Origin: Bacteroidota bacterium
GTDB lineage: Bacteria; Bacteroidota; Bacteroidia; Chitinophagales; Chitinophagaceae
NCBI GenBank assembly: GCA_029778965.1
Contig: JAKPBL010000119.1
Span: forward strand, 1 to 10,668
Direction of reading: 5' to 3'
Length of the DNA stretch: 10,668 bases
Positions 1 through 7,343 of this stretch are shown here, one piece after another (the first letter of the stretch is position 1; the number at the start of each line of letters is the position of its first letter). Position numbers and translations under genes: made by a program. Under the pieces are notes generated by a model that was not told the DNA's origin, made no database searches, and saw only the letters and a program-made list of their open reading frames with translations.

Positions 1-87
1 GGTAAGAAAAGAAAGCGTCATAAGATCGCCACACACAAACGCAAAAAGCGCCTGAGAAAGAATCGTCATAAGAAAGGCAAGAAATAA
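1..87 (+). CDS. mS38/COX24-like (AURKAIP1/COX24 domain) small basic protein, 3' end only
   Basis: The first 28 codons of the window read in frame to a TAA stop and encode an almost purely basic peptide that begins GKKRKRHKIATHKRKKRL and ends RHKKGKK. This pattern matches the very short Bacteroidota proteins annotated with the AURKAIP1/COX24 domain, related to mitochondrial small-subunit protein mS38; from memory they begin with roughly MPSGKKRKRHK, so only a few N-terminal residues should be missing. Family knowledge suggests a ribosome-bound, rRNA-contacting peptide in the cytoplasm. There are no acidic residues and no membrane segment. The next gene on the same strand is ribonuclease E/G, 128 bases downstream, with a strong hairpin between them. 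The start codon and promoter lie outside the window. The family call rests on sequence character and memory, not on an alignment. Confidence 0.75.
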   Translation, partial: GKKRKRHKIATHKRKKRLRKNRHKKGKK

Positions 88-106
88 TTCCCGTCTTGTG
101 AACGTT

Positions 107-153
107 CGTGGCTGTTATCCGGTGATTATTGCCAGTTACGGATAACAGCCACG
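107..153 (+). promoter_or_regulatory. Perfect 15-bp stem-loop between the mS38-like gene and rng
   Basis: Bases 107-121 (cgtggctgttatccg) are the exact reverse complement of 139-153 (cggataacagccacg), leaving a 17-base loop. The stem is long and perfect but is not followed by an immediate T run; only a loose pyrimidine-rich patch lies near 170-178. It could end transcription of the small upstream gene or protect its 3' end. If transcription reads through, it would instead sit in the 5' leader of rng, 62 bases before the start codon. RNase E in E. coli is autoregulated through stem-loops in its own 5' UTR, so a regulatory role is plausible here but is inference. Confidence 0.45.
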
Positions 154-215
154 CAGTTAACCTATCAGCTATTTCCTTTTGGTGAGATCGGTACTGACGT
201 AAAAAGATTACTCGC

Positions 216-1763
216 TTGAACAAGGAATTAATTATTAATTCCGCACCACAGGGTGTGGAAATTGCTCTTTTGGAAGATAAGAAGCTGGTAGAGCTGCACA
301 ATGAAAAAGCAGATGCCAGTTTTGCCGTCGGCGATCTATACCTGGGAAAAGTTCGAAAGCTTATCCCGGGCCTGAATGCTGCATTCGTAGATGTAGGATT
401 CGAGAAAGACGCCTTCCTGCATTACACCGACCTGAGCCCCTATGCGCGCTCCCTGCTCAAATTCACCCAGCAGTCGATCAACGACCAGTCGGGTGCGTTT
501 GATTTCTCCAAATTCGAGGTAGAGCCCGAGATCATCAAAACCGGCAAAATCAACGAAGTAGTGGGGGGAAAACCCAACGTGCTGGTACAGATACTCAAGG
601 AGCCTATTGCAGCCAAAGGCCCGCGGTTGAGTTGTGAGATCTCTCTTCCGGGACGCTTTGTCGTTATCACGCCCTTCAATGATGTGGTAGCCGTTTCGCG
701 CAAGATCCATTCTTCCGAAGAAAGAAAGCGCCTGCAGAAGATCATCGAAGCCATCAAGCCGAAAAATTTCGGCGTTATTGTGCGTACGGCTGCAGAAGGG
801 AAAAACACTGCCGAACTGCACGAAGACCTGGGCGCCCTGGTCGATACCTGGAAAACCATCCAGCAGAACCTGCGCGGCGCGGTGGCCCCGGCAAAGATCC
901 TGAGCGAGCAGACCAAGACCACCAGCATGCTGCGCGACCTGCTGAACGCCGACTTCAACCGCATCGTCATCAACGATAAGAATATTTTCAACGATACCAA
1001 GTCATATATCCAGCGCATTGCGCCCGATAAGGCCGATATCGTTTCTTATTACCATAACGGCGCCCCGATCTTTGACCAGTATGGCGTTACCAAGCAGGTG
1101 AAAGCGGCATTCGGTAAAACGGTGAACCTGCCCAGCGGCGCGTACCTGATCATCGAACATACCGAGGCCTTGCACGTGATCGATGTAAACAGCGGCTATA
1201 AGAGCGTGAGCAACAACCAGGAGCAGAATGCCCTGGAAACCAACCTGGAGGCGGCTGAAGAGATCGCCCGCCAGTTAAGGCTGCGCGACCTGGGCGGCAT
1301 CATCGTGGCCGACTTCATCGATATGAAGCTGCCGGAAAACAAGAAAAAGCTGCTCGACGCCATGGAAGGTTTTATGAAAACCGACCGGGCCAAACATGCC
1401 GTATTGCCCATTTCAAAATTCGGCCTGATGCAGATCACCCGGCAACGCATGAAGCCGGAGCTGAACATCAATACCATGGAGGTTTGCGCGACCTGCAACG
1501 GAACCGGCAAGATATCATCGAGCCTGGTGCTGGAAGATGAGATTGAAAAGAACCTCAATTACCTGATCACCCACAGCCACCACAACCTGACGCTGTCGGT
1601 TCACCCCATCATGCACGCTTACCTGACAAAAGGCTGGATCTTCAGCAAACTCTGGAAATGGAAAAGGCAGTTCAAGCAAAATATCAAACTTCGCCCGAAC
1701 ACCGCCTACCACCTGACCGAATTTCACTTCTTCGATCAGCACGACGAAGAAATTAAGCTGTAG
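216..1763 (+). CDS. rng: Ribonuclease E/G family endoribonuclease
   Basis: This 515-residue protein is a single-strand-specific endoribonuclease for mRNA decay and rRNA maturation in the cytoplasm. An S1-type RNA-binding region occupies about residues 35-130. The 5'-monophosphate sensor motif VRTAAEGK has R190 and T191. The DNase I-like catalytic part carries D323 in HVIDVNSG and D366 in VADFIDM; their 43-residue spacing equals that of E. coli RNase E D303 and D346. The Zn-link cysteines are C424 and C427 in CATCNGTGK, which in the family join protomers of the tetramer. The length is that of RNase G or a catalytic core, so the long degradosome scaffold tail of E. coli RNase E is absent. The start is TTG: the conserved N-terminus (NKELIINSAPQGVEIALLE) begins immediately, and no in-frame ATG precedes it. 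No Shine-Dalgarno sequence is visible, only an A-rich stretch, as is usual in Bacteroidota. The gene converges on the susCD operon. Confidence 0.96.
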   Translation: MNKELIINSAPQGVEIALLEDKKLVELHNEKADASFAVGDLYLGKVRKLIPGLNAAFVDVGFEKDAFLHYTDLSPYARSLLKFTQQSINDQSGAFDFSKFEVEPEIIKTGKINEVVGGKPNVLVQILKEPIAAKGPRLSCEISLPGRFVVITPFNDVVAVSRKIHSSEERKRLQKIIEAIKPKNFGVIVRTAAEGKNTAELHEDLGALVDTWKTIQQNLRGAVAPAKILSEQTKTTSMLRDLLNADFNRIVINDKNIFNDTKSYIQRIAPDKADIVSYYHNGAPIFDQYGVTKQVKAAFGKTVNLPSGAYLIIEHTEALHVIDVNSGYKSVSNNQEQNALETNLEAAEEIARQLRLRDLGGIIVADFIDMKLPENKKKLLDAMEGFMKTDRAKHAVLPISKFGLMQITRQRMKPELNINTMEVCATCNGTGKISSSLVLEDEIEKNLNYLITHSHHNLTLSVHPIMHAYLTKGWIFSKLWKWKRQFKQNIKLRPNTAYHLTEFHFFDQHDEEIKL

Positions 1764-1784
1764 TTTGAAGTTTGAAGTTTGAAG
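1764..1784 (+). repeat. Three tandem copies of the 7-mer tttgaag after the rng stop codon
   Basis: Directly after the rng TAG, tttgaag occurs three times head to tail (1764-1770, 1771-1777, 1778-1784). The third copy forms the start of the left arm of the larger inverted repeat 1777-1883. The array is too short for a coding role. It may be a replication-slippage microrepeat or part of a dispersed intergenic element; a genome-wide count would be needed to tell. Confidence 0.7.
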
Positions 1785-1883
1785 TGCTGCCGCAGGTGCA
1801 GTAAACAAATAAAAGAGGCGACTTACACTAAGTGTAAGTCGCCTTCTAGTTAGGTAAGCTTGATATGCGGCAGCACCTCAAAC
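1777..1883. repeat. Nested inverted repeat between the convergent rng and susD genes
   Basis: The outer arms are 1777-1794 and 1866-1883, 18 bases each with one mismatch; the shared core reads gtgctgccgca on the left arm and tgcggcagcac on the right. Between them lies a second, independent perfect palindrome (1816-1844). The element starts 14 bases after the rng stop and ends 3 bases before the susD stop, filling almost the whole intergenic space. As RNA from either strand it could fold into a long stem capped by the inner hairpin. It may be a bidirectional terminator or 3'-end protector, or a small palindromic intergenic repeat of the REP or MITE kind. No transposase or clear target-site duplication is seen. 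Confidence 0.6.
1811..1844 (-). terminator. Rho-independent terminator of the susC-susD operon, possibly bidirectional
   Basis: The segment 1816-1844 is a perfect palindrome: aggcgacttacac pairs with gtgtaagtcgcct around the three bases taa. On the minus strand the stem is followed by a T-rich run (cttttatttg, the complement of about 1806-1815), as expected for a terminator serving susD, whose stop is 42 bases upstream on that strand. On the plus strand the following bases (tctagttagg) are not T-rich, so ending rng transcripts here would be less efficient. Confidence 0.7.
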
Positions 1884-1886
1884 CAT

Positions 1887-3248
1887 CTAGTATCCTTCGT
1901 TCTGGGTTAAGCCCGGATTGATCTTGGTTTCCCTTTCCGGAATGGGCAATACCAACTTGGGAGAGTTCCAGGGAATAATGCCGACAGCCGTTTGCAGGCG
2001 TTTCACATCGTGCAGCTTATGCCCTTCGAAAGCAAGCTCGTGCTTGCGTTCAAGCAATATCTGGTCGAGGTTTACGGATGCCAGCGCAGACAGACCGGCA
2101 CGCTCCCTGATCACGTTGATATCAGCCACCGGCGAAGCGCCGAGAGAAGTGCCTTCGCGGAAATTGGCCTCCGCCCTGATCAGGTACATTTCAGCCAGGC
2201 GAATGATGTGCACAGCGCCATACACCATATCAAACTTGCCGCAATAGATAGAGCCATCGTCGTAATAGGCATCCAGTCGCGCATCGTCAGATTCATAATC
2301 GTCGACGAAACTCTCATTGACCTCAATATCGCCACGACCCAGGGGTGAAAAGAACGTGTTGAAATCGTTATAGCCCCTGGAAGCAGTAACCTGCATGGCC
2401 AGCACATCGTCGGTAGTGTTACCCACCACTTTATTGCTGTTATCATAGTCGATCGGAAAAGCGTCCATGTAAGTAGCCGTCAGCGAGTTTTTCCCGGTTG
2501 TCAGCACCTTGTTTGCCTCCACAGCCGCCAGGTCGTATTTACCCTGCTGCAGATATACCCTGGCGAGTAATGCCGAGGCCGTTGTACGGCAGGCGTAAAA
2601 GTTGAGGCTGGACGGTATCGACAACAGCGATTCGGCGTCTTGCAGGTCTTTGATCACCTGGGCATATACCTCGGCTACTTTGCTGCGCGGCACTTTGTTG
2701 GCCTCGGTGATTTCATCAGTGGGCGTTAGCACCAGCGGAACACCGTCGTTGGCGCTCGGCGACCCATCGTTCCAGGCTTTTGCATACAGGCGAACCAGGT
2801 CAAAATAGATCGCTGCGCGCAGGAATTTTGCCTGGCCCTCGATGTTATCCTTCTTCCCTTCAGATACCTTGTCGAGGTTGGCGAGTACTTTGTTTGCTAC
2901 ATTGATGGCTTCGTACGACTCGGTCCAGGTATCCTGGGCAAACCCGTTGTTCTTCGGAATGGCCTTATTATATATCTGCGTGTAGCCCTGGTAGGTACCA
3001 CTCCAGCCAATCTCGGTACCGCCACCCAGCAGTTCACTGATAACACCAAAGCCACCGCCCAGTACATTGTCGTCGCCGGCGCGTGAGTACGCCCCGATCA
3101 GGGCTGCTTCCACACCACCACTGGTACCCAGGGCAACATCTTCTTCCACATTATTGAACGATTGCCTGTCAAGCTCTTTTGTGCAGGCGGTCATTGTGCC
3201 CGCCACAAAAGCGATCGCAACGATTATGTTAGTATTGAACTTTTTCAT
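1887..3248 (-). CDS. SusD/RagB family nutrient-binding outer-membrane lipoprotein
   Basis: This is the surface lipoprotein partner that captures substrate and hands it to the SusC transporter next to it. From the chosen ATG it has 453 residues, slightly short for the family. The N-terminus MKKFNTNIIVAIAFVAG runs into MTAC, a lipoprotein signal with the acylated Cys at position 22, followed by TKELD. The N-terminal SusD-like region includes the TPR-type helix AKFLRAAIYFDLVRLYA (about 140-156). The C-terminal RagB/SusD region shows the hallmark RLAEMYLIRAEA (350-361), ELAFEGHKLHDVKRL (404-418), LPIPERE (434-440) and the typical ending NPGLTQNEGY. Two other in-frame starts exist upstream, ATG at 3257 and TTG at 3263; 3248 is preferred because it gives a standard signal peptide. 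The gap to the susC stop is 18 bases, so the two genes form one transcript. The substrate cannot be read from the sequence. Confidence 0.95.
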   Translation of the reverse strand: MKKFNTNIIVAIAFVAGTMTACTKELDRQSFNNVEEDVALGTSGGVEAALIGAYSRAGDDNVLGGGFGVISELLGGGTEIGWSGTYQGYTQIYNKAIPKNNGFAQDTWTESYEAINVANKVLANLDKVSEGKKDNIEGQAKFLRAAIYFDLVRLYAKAWNDGSPSANDGVPLVLTPTDEITEANKVPRSKVAEVYAQVIKDLQDAESLLSIPSSLNFYACRTTASALLARVYLQQGKYDLAAVEANKVLTTGKNSLTATYMDAFPIDYDNSNKVVGNTTDDVLAMQVTASRGYNDFNTFFSPLGRGDIEVNESFVDDYESDDARLDAYYDDGSIYCGKFDMVYGAVHIIRLAEMYLIRAEANFREGTSLGASPVADINVIRERAGLSALASVNLDQILLERKHELAFEGHKLHDVKRLQTAVGIIPWNSPKLVLPIPERETKINPGLTQNEGY

Positions 3249-3266
3249 GATTGTCATTTTCAAGAA

Positions 3267-6200
3267 TTAAAGGCCAATGTTTACGCCAAAAATGATGGTA
3301 CGGGCCTGGGGGATCGAATAGAAATCGACATTCTGGTTGATATTGGTGGCCTGGTAGTCGGCATTCACCTCGGGGTCCCATCCTTTGTATTTCGTAATGG
3401 TGAACAGGTTTTGTCCGCGTGCATATATTCTCACCCGGTCGATCTTCCACTTGTTCATCAGCGCTTTGGGCAGGTTATACGCCAGGGTAAGCTGTTTTAC
3501 ACGCAGGTAAGAACCGCTGTAGAGATAACGGCTGGAAGCATCGGTCCCATTCGGCCAGAAAAGACGGGCTTCAGGCACCATGGTGATATCGCCGGGTATT
3601 TTCCAGGCGGCGAGCTGATCTACCGTTTGGTTATCGAAGCCATTGCTGCCGCTCGACGACATATACTGACCGCCGCTGGCATAAATATTATTACCCTGAA
3701 CACCCTGCAGGAATATATCCAGTTCGAAGTTTTTATACACCAGGTTGTTGCGCATGCCGTAGATGAATTTCGGATTGGGGTTACCAATCACGACTTCTTC
3801 GGCCTCGTTATAATCGTTGGTAGTACTCCGGTCGATTTTTCCATCGGCGCCTTTAGTGTTCTTGATATACAGCGCATCGCCGTTGGCAGGATCAGCGCCT
3901 GCAAATTCGCGGGCCACAAATACACCCAGCGGCTGGCCTTCGCGGGCGCGGTTGTATTCGCCCACACCCAGCTCAATACCATTCAGGTCAGTGATCTTAT
4001 TACGGTTCAAACCGAAATTGATATTGGTGGTCCACCGGAAATCACGGGTAATGATGTTCTCCGAATTGATGGTGAATTCAAAACCCTTGTTGGTGAGTTT
4101 GCCCAGATTTTTCAATTGTGACGTATAACCGCTGGAACCGGGTACTTCCATATTCAGCAACAGATCGGTAGTGTTGCGGACATAATAATCGAGCTCGAAG
4201 CTTACCCTGTTGTTCAGGATGCCTATTTCGGCGCCGAAATCCATGCTGGCAGTAGTTTCCCATTTCAGGTCGGGGTTATACAACTGGTAGGGGATCTGTC
4301 CGGGTATCAGTGCATAAGCACCGGTTCCCGCCCAGAGGTTCTGCCAGGGATAGTTGCTGATCTCCGCGTTACCCGTTAAGCCATAACTGGCTTTCAGTTT
4401 CAGGAAGCTGATGGTTTTGGAGTTTTCCAGGAACTTCTCATCAGAAACGATCCATCCCAGTGAAGCGGCGGGGAAAAAGCCCCACCGGTTGTTCGGACCA
4501 AAGCGCGAGGACGCATCAAAGCGGCCGCTCAGCGCCAGCAGGTATTTGTCTTGTAGCTTATAGTTTGCACGGGCGAAATACGACAGGAAGCTGTATTCCT
4601 GCTCACCCGACCGCACGTCAGACTTGGTACCGGCGCTGGTCAGCTTTTTGTACGCCGGGCCGGGAAAGCCTTCGGCATCGCCGCGCTGGGTAAACCAGTT
4701 CGACTCCTGGTAACTCATCCCGCCCACTACATCGAATGAGTGGATGTCAATCTCTTTATTGAAACGGAGGTAGTTGTTGGTAGTATAGTTGAATATCTGG
4801 TCGCCCGTGGTAAAGCCACCACCCTTGGGGTAGCCGGCATTCCTTTCCGTAAGCGGACCATAATACGCTTCTTCCGTCTGGTTCAATTGGTCCATACCCA
4901 ACTCGGTACGGAAACTCAGGCTCTTGGATATCTGGGCCTGGCCGTAGATATTCCCGATGCTCCTGTTCGAATAGGTATGAAAGTATGCGTTATCAACGTT
5001 CAGCAGTCCGTTGTAATAAAGGGGGTAGTTGGTATTGGGGCCGCCCGGGTTGCCTGACCGGTCGGGATCTGATGCCCCGCTGAGTAACCCGGTTCTCGGG
5101 TCAATGACCGGCGTAATGGGCGACAGTGCCACCATCTGGAGCGGCGTCGAAAAAGCGTTGTCGTTCGAGACACGATGATTGAGCGTACGGGCATAGCTGA
5201 GGTTGGCGCCCACAGTCAGCCACTTATTTACTTTCTGGTCAACGTTCAACCGGAAGTTGTAGCGCTTCAGGCTGTTGGCCAGGGCGATACCGGTTTGGTC
5301 GAGGTACTGACCGCCTACATAAAAAGTAGTCTTATCATTTCCCCCGTTCATGCTAAGATCATACTGGGTAATCGGCGCGCGCTGAAACGCGAGCTTTTCC
5401 CAATTGGTATTTACTTTAGCGGTTTTCCAGTCGTCGTTACCGGCCGAGTAACGGGTGAACCTGCCATCCACATAATCCATATAGTCGGCGATACCTTCTT
5501 CTTCGGTATCCCAATAGCCAAGACGGTATTCATATTTACCCGCACCTACTGCTGCCTGGGTAAGAAAATCGACATATTGTTTTGCATCCAAGAACTTGAC
5601 ATGGCGGGTCGGTTTCTGGCTGCCGGTATAAAAGCCGAAATCGATCTTCGACCGCCCGGATTTACCTCTTTTCGTGGTAATCAGCACCACGCCGTTGGAA
5701 CCGCGCGAACCGTATATGGCCGCCGAAGACGCATCTTTCAGTATTTCTATAGATTCGATGTCGTTGGTGTTGATATCGGCCAGCGGGCTGGTTTGTGCGC
5801 CGTTGCTCGACAGGTTGGTGGTGGTAACCGGAATACCATCGATCACGTATAACGGCTCGTTACCGGCAGTCACCGAGGCGGAGCCCCTGACCCGCACCTT
5901 AATGCCCTGGCCCAGCTTACCGTTCTGCTGTTCTACCTGCACACCGGCGGCGCGGCCCTGTAATGCATTTTCGAAGCTGGTAACAGGTGTGTTTCCCAAT
6001 TCTTTGGCGCCCACCTTGGCCACCGAGCCGGTGAGGTCGCGTTTGATCTTGGTACCATAACCCACCACTACCACTTCGGAAAGGCTGTTATCGCCTGCGC
6101 TAAGGGTAACCTGTAGGTCTTCAATGGCGTCGACTTCTTTTTGTACATATCCTACCGACGTAACGACCAGTAATTTGGCATCGGCGGGCACGGCCATCTT

Positions 6201-6389
6201 AAAGCTGCCATCGGCCCCCGTAGTGGTGGCAATGGTTGTACCTTTTACGGTAACGGTAGCAATAAGCGGAGACCCGTCTTTCTGGTCAGTAACGCGACCG
6301 GAAACAGTTTTGTTCTGCGCCGGCAATTGGACAGAGAGGAACAAGAGTACACTGCAAAGAAATGCAGTCATTTTAAAGGTTGTTCTCAT
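3267..6389 (-). CDS. SusC/RagA family TonB-linked outer-membrane transporter
   Basis: This 1040-residue protein is the TonB-dependent beta-barrel that imports the ligand held by the adjacent SusD-like lipoprotein, driven by TonB-ExbBD. It has a signal peptide (about 1-25, ending QLPAQ), then the carboxypeptidase-regulatory-like domain of SusC proteins (about 27-98, with VSGRVTDQKDGSPL and a GADGSF turn). The TonB-box-like segment SEVVVVGYGTK is at 104-114. The plug covers about 115-245, with NALQGRAAGVQV, NEPLYVIDGIPV, IESIEILKDASSAAIYGSRG and NGVVLITTKRG. The remaining about 790 residues are the barrel, including SRFGPNNRWGFFPAASLGW, and end in TIIFGVNIGL with hydrophobic/aromatic alternation. 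No STN domain precedes the regulatory domain, so control by an anti-sigma partner is not expected, and none is encoded nearby. No glycosidase, sulfatase or peptidase is adjacent that would reveal the ligand. Confidence 0.97.
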   Translation of the reverse strand: MRTTFKMTAFLCSVLLFLSVQLPAQNKTVSGRVTDQKDGSPLIATVTVKGTTIATTTGADGSFKMAVPADAKLLVVTSVGYVQKEVDAIEDLQVTLSAGDNSLSEVVVVGYGTKIKRDLTGSVAKVGAKELGNTPVTSFENALQGRAAGVQVEQQNGKLGQGIKVRVRGSASVTAGNEPLYVIDGIPVTTTNLSSNGAQTSPLADINTNDIESIEILKDASSAAIYGSRGSNGVVLITTKRGKSGRSKIDFGFYTGSQKPTRHVKFLDAKQYVDFLTQAAVGAGKYEYRLGYWDTEEEGIADYMDYVDGRFTRYSAGNDDWKTAKVNTNWEKLAFQRAPITQYDLSMNGGNDKTTFYVGGQYLDQTGIALANSLKRYNFRLNVDQKVNKWLTVGANLSYARTLNHRVSNDNAFSTPLQMVALSPITPVIDPRTGLLSGASDPDRSGNPGGPNTNYPLYYNGLLNVDNAYFHTYSNRSIGNIYGQAQISKSLSFRTELGMDQLNQTEEAYYGPLTERNAGYPKGGGFTTGDQIFNYTTNNYLRFNKEIDIHSFDVVGGMSYQESNWFTQRGDAEGFPGPAYKKLTSAGTKSDVRSGEQEYSFLSYFARANYKLQDKYLLALSGRFDASSRFGPNNRWGFFPAASLGWIVSDEKFLENSKTISFLKLKASYGLTGNAEISNYPWQNLWAGTGAYALIPGQIPYQLYNPDLKWETTASMDFGAEIGILNNRVSFELDYYVRNTTDLLLNMEVPGSSGYTSQLKNLGKLTNKGFEFTINSENIITRDFRWTTNINFGLNRNKITDLNGIELGVGEYNRAREGQPLGVFVAREFAGADPANGDALYIKNTKGADGKIDRSTTNDYNEAEEVVIGNPNPKFIYGMRNNLVYKNFELDIFLQGVQGNNIYASGGQYMSSSGSNGFDNQTVDQLAAWKIPGDITMVPEARLFWPNGTDASSRYLYSGSYLRVKQLTLAYNLPKALMNKWKIDRVRIYARGQNLFTITKYKGWDPEVNADYQATNINQNVDFYSIPQARTIIFGVNIGL

Positions 6390-6455
6390 AAAACACCAGA
6401 ATTTGGTTTTGAAAAAGATCGGATTTTATGCGGGTGTGCAAAAATTCGCAATCTG

Positions 6456-6475
6456 CAAATGTTAAGACAAATGTA
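6456..6475 (-). promoter_or_regulatory. Candidate susCD promoter -7 box with a duplicated heptamer
   Basis: On the minus strand 6475-6468 reads TACATTTG, a full match to the Bacteroidota -7 consensus TAnnTTTG, 78 bases ahead of the susC ATG. No TTG or TTTG lies at the ideal 17-23 base spacing upstream; the nearest is TTTA at about 21 bases, so the promoter is incomplete by consensus. The plus-strand heptamer caaatgt occurs twice, 12 bases apart (6456-6462 and 6468-6474), with one copy inside the box. This could be an operator or chance. Confidence 0.35.
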
Positions 6476-6556
6476 ATATTCAAAACGCTGTCTGCCTAAA
6501 TCTGTCCACAAAAACACCAGGGTGCGGCGCGGGACAGGCCGCTGGCAGCACAGGCA

Positions 6557-6581
6557 TAAAAAACTGCCCTTCAGGGCAGTT
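6557..6581 (-). terminator. Rho-independent terminator of the zinc metallopeptidase gene
   Basis: On the minus strand, 45 bases past the metallopeptidase stop codon, aactgccc pairs perfectly with gggcagtt around a tgaa loop, and the stem runs directly into six T residues (plus-strand A run 6558-6563). This is a textbook intrinsic terminator. It separates the metallopeptidase transcript from susC, which lies further along the same strand, so the two are independent transcription units. Confidence 0.85.
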
Positions 6582-6625
6582 TGGCGGGAACTATCTTACA
6601 GGTATGTGCCGGGAACTGTTATCTG

Positions 6626-7315
6626 TCAGTCGCGCCGGCTGTTATAGATGGCTATATACTGGATCAGGGTTACCAACGAGGCCACCGCCGCCACTACATA
6701 GGTCATGGCTGCCCACTTGAGCGCATCTTTGGCGCCGGGATATTCTTCGGGGGTGGTTACCTGGGTGGTTTGCAGCCAGGCCAGTGCCCGGCGGGAGGCG
6801 TCGAACTCCACCGGCAGGGTCACCAGTGAAAACAGGGTGGTGACCGCAAACAGCACAATACCCGCCAGCAGGAGCCCGGGAAATATCTTGATCAGCAAAA
6901 TACCGGCGATCAGCACCAACTGCACAATCGTAGAGCTGAACTGCACGGCAGGCACCAGCTTGCTGCGAAGCTGCAAATAGGGGTATCCCACCTGGTGCTG
7001 CACTGCGTGCCCACATTCGTGGGCCGCTACAGCAGCCGAAGATATATTAGTTCCGTTATATATATCTGCACTGAGATTCACTGTTTTAGTGGCAGGATTA
7101 TAATGATCGGATAAAAAACCTTCGGTCGATACCACTTTTACGTCGGTAATACCATTGTCGCGCAGCATCTTCTCCGCCACCTGCCGGCCGGTCAAACCCG
7201 AGCGCAGGTTGATGGCGCTGTATTTCCGGATCTTGGATTTCAGCATAAAAGACACCAGCATACTGATCCCCACAAAAAGCAGCGACACCAGCATGATAGA
7301 AGGTTGTTGATACAT
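6626..7315 (-). CDS. YugP-like membrane zinc metallopeptidase (Zn_peptidase_2 family)
   Basis: This 229-residue integral membrane protein is a predicted neutral zinc protease. The zinc motif is HECGHAVQH, with H99, E100 and H103; E170 in LPVEFDASRRA is a likely third ligand, by family pattern. Hydrophobic segments lie at about 6-25, 128-145, 147-168 and 202-222, placing the HExxH region between the first and second. The segment GLTGRQVAEKML near 40-51 and STEGFLSDHYNPATKTVNLS near 63-82 are typical of this family. Homologues are widespread in Bacteroidota and Firmicutes and their physiological substrate is poorly defined. The start is an ATG giving MYQQPSIMLV with the first membrane segment immediately after. 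The gene is divergent from radA and has its own terminator at 6557-6581. Confidence 0.93.
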   Translation of the reverse strand: MYQQPSIMLVSLLFVGISMLVSFMLKSKIRKYSAINLRSGLTGRQVAEKMLRDNGITDVKVVSTEGFLSDHYNPATKTVNLSADIYNGTNISSAAVAAHECGHAVQHQVGYPYLQLRSKLVPAVQFSSTIVQLVLIAGILLIKIFPGLLLAGIVLFAVTTLFSLVTLPVEFDASRRALAWLQTTQVTTPEEYPGAKDALKWAAMTYVVAAVASLVTLIQYIAIYNSRRD

Positions 7316-7343
7316 AGCCTGAATTTATTGATTGTAACTGCTA

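Noticed and set aside
1764..1886. A CRISPR array or insertion-sequence end
   Set aside because: The tandem units are only 7 bases without spacers, and no transposase or target-site duplication was found around the inverted repeat.
3249..3263. An earlier susD start (TTG 3263 or ATG 3257)
   Set aside because: The ATG at 3248 gives a conventional MKK-type lipoprotein signal peptide; the others add residues ahead of it. They cannot be excluded without protein data.
3162..4121. A 319-codon plus-strand open frame across the susC 3' end and susD start
   Set aside because: It is antisense to two clearly recognised genes and has no family features; GC-rich codon use produces such shadows.
5175..5852. 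A 225-codon plus-strand open frame inside susC
   Set aside because: Antisense to the conserved plug and early barrel of SusC, with no motif of its own.
6390..6519. The 10-mer aaaacaccag at 6390-6399 and 6510-6519 upstream of susC
   Set aside because: A single 10-base direct repeat 120 bases apart in an AT-rich region is weak evidence; no symmetry or link to the promoter box was seen.
6626..7315. The metallopeptidase as a member of the susCD operon
   Set aside because: A strong intrinsic terminator (6557-6581) and about 235 bases lie between its stop codon and the susC start.
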